Source: an uncultured Christensenellaceae bacterium
Lineage (GTDB): Bacteria > Bacillota > Clostridia > Christensenellales > Christensenellaceae
Reading direction: 5' to 3'
NCBI GenBank assembly: GCA_934373295.1
Contig: CAKROK010000017.1
Coordinates: 1 to 37,159, forward strand
DNA length: 37,159 nucleotides
Positions 32,572 through 37,159 of the stretch are shown here, piece by piece. The notes beneath the pieces are model-generated. The model searched no databases, had not been told where the DNA came from, and saw only the letters and a list, made by a program, of their open reading frames with translations. The translations under genes and the position numbers were made by a program. How positions within the stretch are numbered: position 1 is the first letter of the stretch; each line of letters starts with the position of its first letter.

Positions 32572-32650
32572 CCGCCATATTTTCAACTCCAAACGGCTAT
32601 TTTAAGTAGTTAAAAGGGTTGACCGTCTATCGGCAACGTCCCTTTTTTCT
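32563..32650 (-). ncRNA. Predicted antisense RNA antitoxin
   Basis: A near-consensus minus-strand promoter (32657-32685) would start a transcript near 32650. It would end near 32563 at a 10-bp stem (arms 32594-32603 and 32565-32574) with five T. This RNA of about 88 nt is fully complementary to the 3' end of the toxin mRNA, including the last codons. Its 5' hairpin also resembles the toxin mRNA 5' region in sequence, so it could replace that region in the 5'/3' pairing. The convergent 3'-overlap layout is that of txpA/ratA and bsrG/SR4. Confidence 0.65.
32612..32648 (+). terminator. Terminator of the toxin mRNA
   Basis: agggttgaccg and cggcaacgtccct fold into a stem with a small bulge and a 5-nt loop, followed by six T. 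The same bases provide the 3' partners of the long-range pairing. Confidence 0.65.
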
Positions 32651-32656
32651 ATACTC

Positions 32657-32685
32657 ATTATATTATGCAAAACTCCAAAAGTCAA
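32657..32685 (-). promoter_or_regulatory. Promoter of the antisense RNA
   Basis: Minus strand TTGACT (32680-32685), 17 bp and TATAAT (32657-32662); closer to consensus than the toxin promoter, as expected for an antitoxin RNA. No minus-strand ORF follows. Confidence 0.75.
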
Positions 32686-32793
32686 TACGTTTCCCCGCCA
32701 TTCTTCATTCGACTGCATTTTACGATTTTCTTTCCATTGCATTTTTTCGCAAACGGGAATAGAATATTATCAGTGAATATGAAGGAGGCTTTT

Positions 32794-33039
32794 ATGACTT
32801 ACACCTATAAAACAAAGGGCACCTGCTCTCAATCCATAACATTTGACATAACCGACGGGATAGTCTCAAACGTGCGCTTTATGGGCGGCTGCAACGGCAA
32901 CCTACAGGGCATCTCAAGGCTTGTCGAGGGCAAGCGCGCCGACGAGCTCATATCCGCGCTGGAGGGAATACGCTGCGGCTTTAAGGACACGTCATGTCCC
33001 GACCAGCTCGCCCGCGCGTTAAAGCAGCATATAAAATAG
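32794..33039 (+). CDS. Small TSCPD-domain protein (TIGR03905 family)
   Basis: 81 residues. The family-defining motif TSCPDQLARAL is at the C-terminus, preceded by FMGGCNGNLQGISRLVEG and IRCGFK. The domain also occurs at the C-terminus of some ribonucleotide reductases and as small stand-alone proteins whose function is not known; the conserved cysteines suggest metal or redox chemistry. ATG 32794 is chosen for aaggagg 6 nt upstream; the frame is open further upstream without a ribosome site. Convergent with gpmI. Confidence 0.85.
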   Translation: MTYTYKTKGTCSQSITFDITDGIVSNVRFMGGCNGNLQGISRLVEGKRADELISALEGIRCGFKDTSCPDQLARALKQHIK

Positions 33040-33042
33040 AGC

Positions 33043-33080
33043 AAAAAAATCGACTGTCGCATTGTACAGCCGATTTTTTA
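33043..33080. terminator. Bidirectional terminator between the TSCPD gene and gpmI
   Basis: aaaaaatcg and cgatttttt flank a ctgt/acag inner stem with a 6-9-nt loop; T runs face both ways. It serves the TSCPD gene and the pgk-tpiA-gpmI operon. Confidence 0.8.
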
Positions 33081-33083
33081 TGT

Positions 33084-34610
33084 TTAATGTTCTATTATCG
33101 AACGCCCCGTCATCTCCTCGGGCTGCTTTAAGCCTAAAAGCTCGAGCATTGTGGGCGCGATGTCCGCTAAAATTCCGTCGTCTCTCAGCTTTGCGTCCTT
33201 GTAATCGTCGCTCACAAGTATGAACGGAACGGGGTTCGTCGTATGCGCGGTGAACGCGCCGCCCGTCTTGGGGTCGATCATCTGCTCGGAGTTGCCGTGA
33301 TCTGCGGTTATCATCACCTGACCACCCACCTCTTTTATGGCCTCGACGATCCTTCCCGCGCATATGTCGACGGTCTTGACAGCCTGCTCCGCCGCCTCCA
33401 GCACGCCGGTATGTCCGACCATATCCGGATTCGCGAAGTTTAATATCATCACGTCATACTTGCGCGAGCGTATCAGCTCACAAGCCTTTTCGCAGACCTC
33501 ATATGCGCTCATCTCGGGCTGAAGATCATATGTCGCGACCTTGGGCGAGGGTATCAGCACCCTGTCCTCGCCGGGGTTGGGCTGCTCCACGCCGCCGTTA
33601 AAGAAGAACGTCACGTGCGCGTATTTCTCCGTCTCGGCTATCCTGAACTGCTTTAAGCCGTTCGCCGCAAGGTATTCTCCCAGCGTATTTTTGAGCGACT
33701 GCGGCTTATATGCTATGCCCACATGCTCAAAGGTCTTGTCGTACTGTGTCATGCACACGAACGCGATATCCCTCTTTTTGCGGTCAAATCCGTCAAAGCC
33801 GTCCTGCGTGAGTGCGCGGGTTATCTCCCTCGCTCTGTCCGGGCGGAAGTTGAAGAATATCACGGAGTCGCCGTCAGATATCCCCTTTGCGCCGTCTATC
33901 GCACAGGGCACCACGAACTCGTCCAGCACGTTTTCGGCATATGAATTTTCCATCGCCGCTACGGCCGTCTTTGCGTGATTTCCCTGCAAATCCGTCAGGA
34001 CGTCATAGGCCTTTTTGACTCTTTCCCAGCGGTTATCCCTGTCCATGGCGTAATATCTGCCCGAAACAGTCGCGATCTTGCCTATGCCGATGCTTTTCAG
34101 CTCGTCCTCGAGCTGCTCGATATAGCCCTTGCCGCTGTTCGGAGGGACGTCTCGCCCGTCCATGAAGCAGTGGACGTATACCTCGCTTACTCCCCTGCGC
34201 TTGGCCATCTCCAAAAGCGCATAGAGATGCGTATTGTGGCTATGCACGCCGCCGTCGGACAGCAGCCCCATCAGGTGCAGCGCGCCGCCCGTCTGCTTCA
34301 GCCTGTCCATCGCGCCGACGAACTCCGCATTTTCAAAGAAATCGCCGTCCGCTATGGACTTTGTTATTCTCGTAAGCTCCTGATATACTATCCTGCCCGC
34401 GCCGATGTTTAGGTGACCCACCTCGGAGTTGCCCATCTGCCCGTCCGGCAGACCGACCGAAAGACCGGACGCACCCAGCATCGTATGAGGATAGCTCGCC
34501 TCGAGCGCATCGATATTTGGAGTGCCCATAAGCCTTACGGCATTGCCCTCTACTCTATCGCTGCACCCGAAGCCGTCTAATATCATGAGCGCGGTAAACT
34601 TTCTGCTCAT
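33084..34610 (-). CDS. gpmI: 2,3-bisphosphoglycerate-independent phosphoglycerate mutase
   Basis: 508 residues, normal length. It converts 3-phosphoglycerate to 2-phosphoglycerate using two Mn2+. The N-terminal metal site is in LMILDGFGCSD, the phosphoserine in MGNSEVGHLNIGAGR, and the second metal cluster in NFANPDMVGHTG and ITADHGNSEQM. YVHCFMDGRDVPPNSG and GRYYAMDRDNRW are family segments. Last gene of the glycolytic operon, 25 nt after tpiA. Confidence 0.97.
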   Translation of the reverse strand: MSRKFTALMILDGFGCSDRVEGNAVRLMGTPNIDALEASYPHTMLGASGLSVGLPDGQMGNSEVGHLNIGAGRIVYQELTRITKSIADGDFFENAEFVGAMDRLKQTGGALHLMGLLSDGGVHSHNTHLYALLEMAKRRGVSEVYVHCFMDGRDVPPNSGKGYIEQLEDELKSIGIGKIATVSGRYYAMDRDNRWERVKKAYDVLTDLQGNHAKTAVAAMENSYAENVLDEFVVPCAIDGAKGISDGDSVIFFNFRPDRAREITRALTQDGFDGFDRKKRDIAFVCMTQYDKTFEHVGIAYKPQSLKNTLGEYLAANGLKQFRIAETEKYAHVTFFFNGGVEQPNPGEDRVLIPSPKVATYDLQPEMSAYEVCEKACELIRSRKYDVMILNFANPDMVGHTGVLEAAEQAVKTVDICAGRIVEAIKEVGGQVMITADHGNSEQMIDPKTGGAFTAHTTNPVPFILVSDDYKDAKLRDDGILADIAPTMLELLGLKQPEEMTGRSIIEH

Positions 34611-34635
34611 TTATATCTCCGTTATCTGTTTTTTA

Positions 34636-35382
34636 TCAGTATTTTACTACGAGGGAGAAATCCTTCGCCTTTAAGGACGCGCCGCCGATAAGGCCGCCGT
34701 CGATTTCCTTCTTCGCCATGAGCTCGGATGCGTTCTTGGGGTTCATGGAGCCGCCGTACTGTATGCGCACGGACTCCGCCGCCATCTCGCCGTATACCTC
34801 TTTGACTGCGTTTCTGATGTCGCCGATTGTCTCGTTCGCTTCATCCGCCGTGGCCGTCTTGCCCGTGCCGATCGCCCAAATGGGCTCATATGCGATAACG
34901 AGGCTGCCCACCTGCGCCGCGGTAAGGCCCTTTAACGCGAGCTTCGTCTGCATGGAGACTACCTCTCTCGTCACGCCGTTTTCCCTCTGCTCTAAGGACT
35001 CGCCCACGCAGATTATGGGGGTTATCGCGTTATCTACAGCCGCGCGTACTCTCTTGTTTACTGTCTCGTCCGTCTCTCCGAAATACTGTCTGCGCTCGGA
35101 GTGGCCGATTATTACATATTCGACGCCCAGCGCAGTGAGCATAGCGCCGGATATCTCGCCCGTGAACGCGCCCTTCTTTTCATAGTGGATATTCTGCGCA
35201 CCCAGCTTGATATTCGTGCCCTTTATGAGCTTTGCTACCGTCTCAAGGCAGACGAATGTGGGGCAAACGACGACCTCTGCCGACGCATCAGCCACAAGCG
35301 GGATGAGCTCCGTCACGAGCATTTCCGCCTCTGCGGGGGTGTTGTTCATTTTCCAGTTACCTGCGATAATAGGTGTTCTCAT
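34636..35382 (-). CDS. tpiA: Triosephosphate isomerase
   Basis: 248-residue TIM barrel interconverting dihydroxyacetone phosphate and glyceraldehyde 3-phosphate. Catalytic residues are the Lys of GNWKMN, the His of IIGHSERRQYFGE and the Glu of VIAYEPIWAIGTGKTA. The phosphate loop is IQYGGSMNPKNA with GLIGGASLKA. It lies 189 nt after pgk; that gap holds two hairpins rather than a terminator, so the genes are probably one operon with mRNA processing. Confidence 0.97.
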   Translation of the reverse strand: MRTPIIAGNWKMNNTPAEAEMLVTELIPLVADASAEVVVCPTFVCLETVAKLIKGTNIKLGAQNIHYEKKGAFTGEISGAMLTALGVEYVIIGHSERRQYFGETDETVNKRVRAAVDNAITPIICVGESLEQRENGVTREVVSMQTKLALKGLTAAQVGSLVIAYEPIWAIGTGKTATADEANETIGDIRNAVKEVYGEMAAESVRIQYGGSMNPKNASELMAKKEIDGGLIGGASLKAKDFSLVVKY

Positions 35383-35429
35383 TTTGTTTTTCCTTTCCTG
35401 CTGAAAATTTTATCTGAATATGCCAAGCA

Positions 35430-35459
35430 GCGAGGAGACCCTTCTGCGTCTCCCCTCGC
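35430..35459 (-). other. GC-rich hairpin upstream of tpiA
   Basis: gcgaggagac (35430-35439) pairs with gtctcccctcgc (35448-35459) with a 2-nt bulge. No T run follows in the direction of transcription, so it is not a terminator. It could mark a processed 5' end of the tpiA-gpmI message. Confidence 0.45.
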
Positions 35460-35532
35460 CCATATGCTTATAATTAATTTTAACGGCTAAACGGTTAAGT
35501 TAGTTTTCATTTAACCATTTTTTCGAATCATT

Positions 35533-35571
35533 TTACTATGGTCAAAATGTGCATTCTGGCCATCGTAGTAA
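35533..35571. other. Palindrome at the pgk 3' end
   Basis: ttactatggtc and ggccatcgtagtaa pair with a 3-nt bulge around a short inner stem aatg/catt. It touches the pgk stop codon and lacks a T run. Its centre (tcaaaatgtgcatt) resembles the tips of the long palindrome at 25397-25522. Confidence 0.4.
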
Positions 35572-36756
35572 TTATTTGTCGTTTAATGCCGCAACTCCGG
35601 GCAGCTCCTTACCCTCCAAGAACTCGAGGGATGCTCCGCCGCCGGTTGAGATATGCGTCATCTTGTCCGCAAAGCCCAGCTTCTTTACAGCCGCCGCGCT
35701 GTCGCCGCCGCCGATGATGGTGGTCGCCTCGCTGTCCGCCATAGCCTGTGCTATGGCCTGCGTACCTACTGCGAATTCAGGGATCTCCGCGACGCCCATG
35801 GGGCCGTTCCATATCACGGTCTTTGCGCTTTCGACCTCTTTCGTGAAGAGCATTCTCGTCGCGGGGCCGATATCAAGCGCCATGTAATCCGCAGGGATAG
35901 CCTCGACGGGGAATACTTTAGTCTCCACGCCCGCTTTAAGCTCCTTCGCCGCGCAAACGTCTATGGGCAGCATGAGCGTGACGCCCTTCTTCTTCGCCTT
36001 TTCGAGCAGCTCCTTCGCTATCGGAACAGAGCTTTCGTCTATAAGTGATTTCGCCATATCGTGACCGAGCGCGAGCTGGAAGGTATTCGCCATGCCGCCG
36101 CCGATTATGAGAGAATCGACCTTGTCAAAGAGGTTATCTATTACAGGGATCTTGTCCGCGATCTTCGCGCCGCCTAAAATCGCGACGAACGGTCTCGCGG
36201 GGTTCTCGAGCGCGCCGCCCAAGAACTCAAGCTCCTTGTCTATCAAAAATCCTGCGACAGCAGGCAGATAGTGCGTCACGCCCTCCGTTGAAGCGTGCGC
36301 CCTATGCGCCGTGCCGAACGCGTCGTTGACGTATAGATCCGCATAAGACGCGAGTTTTTTAGCGAACTCGGGGTCGTTATCCGTCTCCTCCTTATGAAAG
36401 CGCAGGTTCTCAAGCAGAACTATCTCGCCCTCTTTTATCTCATCGACCGCCTTGCGCGCGGATTCACCGATAACGTCCGTCGCGAAAACAACCTTGGCGT
36501 CCACAAGCTCCGCAAGCCTCTTCGCGACGGGCGCGAGCGAAAACTCCGGCTTAAACTGTCCCTTGGGTCTGCCGAGATGCGAGCAGAGTATGACCTTCGC
36601 TCCCTTGCCGACCAGATATTCAATGGTGGGCAGCGCGGCGATTATCCTGGTTTCGTCCGTGATATGCCCCTCGGCATCCAGCGGAACGTTGAAATCCACT
36701 CTCACGAGCACTTTTTTGCCGGCAACATCGACGTCCCTGATGGTCTTTTTGTTCAT
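35572..36756 (-). CDS. pgk: Phosphoglycerate kinase
   Basis: 394 residues, normal length; makes ATP from 1,3-bisphosphoglycerate. N-domain motifs are RVDFNVPLD, CSHLGRPKGQ and NLRFHKEE; LVNDAFGTAHRAHAS and VAILGGAKIADKI follow. C-domain nucleotide motifs are WNGPMGVAEIPEFAVGT and TTIIGGGDSAAAVKKLG. Ribosome site aaggagg. First of three glycolytic genes here; the usual gapA partner could lie beyond the right edge. Confidence 0.97.
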   Translation of the reverse strand: MNKKTIRDVDVAGKKVLVRVDFNVPLDAEGHITDETRIIAALPTIEYLVGKGAKVILCSHLGRPKGQFKPEFSLAPVAKRLAELVDAKVVFATDVIGESARKAVDEIKEGEIVLLENLRFHKEETDNDPEFAKKLASYADLYVNDAFGTAHRAHASTEGVTHYLPAVAGFLIDKELEFLGGALENPARPFVAILGGAKIADKIPVIDNLFDKVDSLIIGGGMANTFQLALGHDMAKSLIDESSVPIAKELLEKAKKKGVTLMLPIDVCAAKELKAGVETKVFPVEAIPADYMALDIGPATRMLFTKEVESAKTVIWNGPMGVAEIPEFAVGTQAIAQAMADSEATTIIGGGDSAAAVKKLGFADKMTHISTGGGASLEFLEGKELPGVAALNDK

Positions 36757-36835
36757 ATATTGAAAACCTCCTTATGATTAGAAAATGATTTCCTGTTCTT
36801 CACGCACATATTCTTCTCATATGCCTTTGGGATTT

Positions 36836-36864
36836 ATTATACTATTTATTGACAATTTTTTCAA
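36836..36864 (-). promoter_or_regulatory. Promoter of the pgk-tpiA-gpmI operon
   Basis: Minus strand TTGAAA (36859-36864), 17 bp and TATAAT (36836-36841), leaving a leader of about 73 nt. Confidence 0.8.
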
Positions 36865-36903
36865 TACAGCCGCTTGTATTTTTTGTATGACATACGCTCA
36901 TAT

Positions 36904-36935
36904 AAAAAAGGCCGTCGATGAGATCATCTTCGGCC
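36904..36935 (-). terminator. Terminator of a transcription unit entering from the right
   Basis: Minus strand ggccgaagatga/tcatcgacggcc stem (two internal mismatches) followed by six T. It separates whatever lies right of the window from the pgk promoter. No gene is seen between 36757 and the window end. Confidence 0.6.
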
Positions 36936-37002
36936 CGTTTTATCAGATATTTTTTCGCAAAGGTGGTGCTTTTAAGCGACCGACGTGCATTTTGGTTATA
37001 TG

Positions 37003-37159
37003 AGGTTGCTTTGCTTACGCAAAGCTCCATTATAATTCCACGCCGACATGCCCTCCCGCTAAAGTCAAAAAGATTTATCTCACTCGCACGCGCGCGGCGC
37101 AGCTTTCCAGCCTGAAACGGCTCCCGCCGTTTCAGGCTGGAAAGTGCCCGCCCCAACCC
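37003..37159 (+). repeat. Multi-hairpin intergenic repeat, copy C (cut by window end)
   Basis: Starts aggttgctttgc like copies A and B, has the roughly 50-nt segment shared with B, and a perfect 19-bp stem at 37103-37144 whose arms differ from both other copies at many positions. It leaves the window at the start of the second GC-rich stem. The minus-strand ORF across 36842-37156 is an artefact of this repeat and spacer. Confidence 0.8.

Noticed and set aside
32665..32793. Longer start for the TSCPD protein at 32665
   Set aside because: The extra N-terminus is unlike the family, overlaps the antisense promoter, and the ribosome site aaggagg sits before ATG 32794.
36842..37156. Minus-strand ORF of 104 codons upstream of pgk
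   Set aside because: It runs through repeat copy C, a terminator and the pgk promoter, has no ribosome site and resembles no protein.
25053..37159. CRISPR array or integron attC sites for the three hairpin repeats
   Set aside because: The copies are about 290-320 nt long and thousands of bases apart, with no spacers, cas genes, integrase or gene cassettes between them.

Overview
The window looks chromosomal and comes from a spore-forming member of the Clostridia (Bacillota). The evidence is the 5' half of a 16S rRNA gene of clostridial type, sporulation and germination genes (spoIID, spoIIQ with a sigma-F-type promoter, pdaA, a GerA/SpoVAF protein), a class B sortase, sepF/divIVA, strong Shine-Dalgarno sites and several near-consensus -35/-10 promoters with 17-bp spacers. 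The 16S alone does not let me name a genus; an uncultured Christensenellales-like or Oscillospiraceae-like lineage is possible.

Layout. 1-1087: start of an rrn operon on the minus strand with its promoter. 1088-4736: spore and cell-envelope genes (frameshifted spoIID, spoIIQ, pdaA) and sortase B. 4745-4896: tRNA-Thr(GGT) with its own promoter and terminator. 4956-6383: a GPH-family sugar symporter. 6540-9575: division/envelope cluster (hlyD-like, ylmE, sepF, divIVA). 9686-11482: a partner-switching sigma-factor operon (STAS antagonist, degenerate RsbW-like protein, SigB-type sigma factor, second HATPase). 11641-20789: a seven-gene catabolic operon (Gfo/Idh/MocA oxidoreductase, zinc alcohol dehydrogenase, glycyl radical enzyme, its activase, ribose-type ABC importer) opposite a divergent AraC regulator (20964-21737). 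21817-24860: methionine importer operon metQ-metN-metI, preceded by a Met-rich leader ORF and a terminator. 25524-26933: GerA/SpoVAF protein. 27099-31811: Mrp ATPase, EamA transporter, secondary-alcohol dehydrogenase, TtcA and YhcC-type radical SAM protein. 32331-32685: a probable type I toxin-antitoxin locus. 32794-33039: small TSCPD protein. 33084-36756: glycolytic operon pgk-tpiA-gpmI. Three copies of a multi-hairpin repeat lie at 25053, 31888 and 37003.

The points most worth a second look are these. (1) MetQ appears circularly permuted: the half that is normally C-terminal follows the lipoprotein signal, and the normally N-terminal half comes last. (2) The same operon starts with a 34-codon ORF holding seven Met codons, followed by an intrinsic terminator and a possible antiterminator pairing, which would be ribosome-mediated methionine attenuation. 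(3) A glycyl radical enzyme of unassigned substrate sits in a complete uptake and oxidation operon. (4) In the sigma operon the RsbW-like protein has lost its ATP-binding motifs while a second HATPase downstream keeps most of them. (5) The dispersed repeat keeps a 19-bp stem through compensatory changes. (6) The toxin-antitoxin locus has convergent promoters and long-range 5'/3' pairing.
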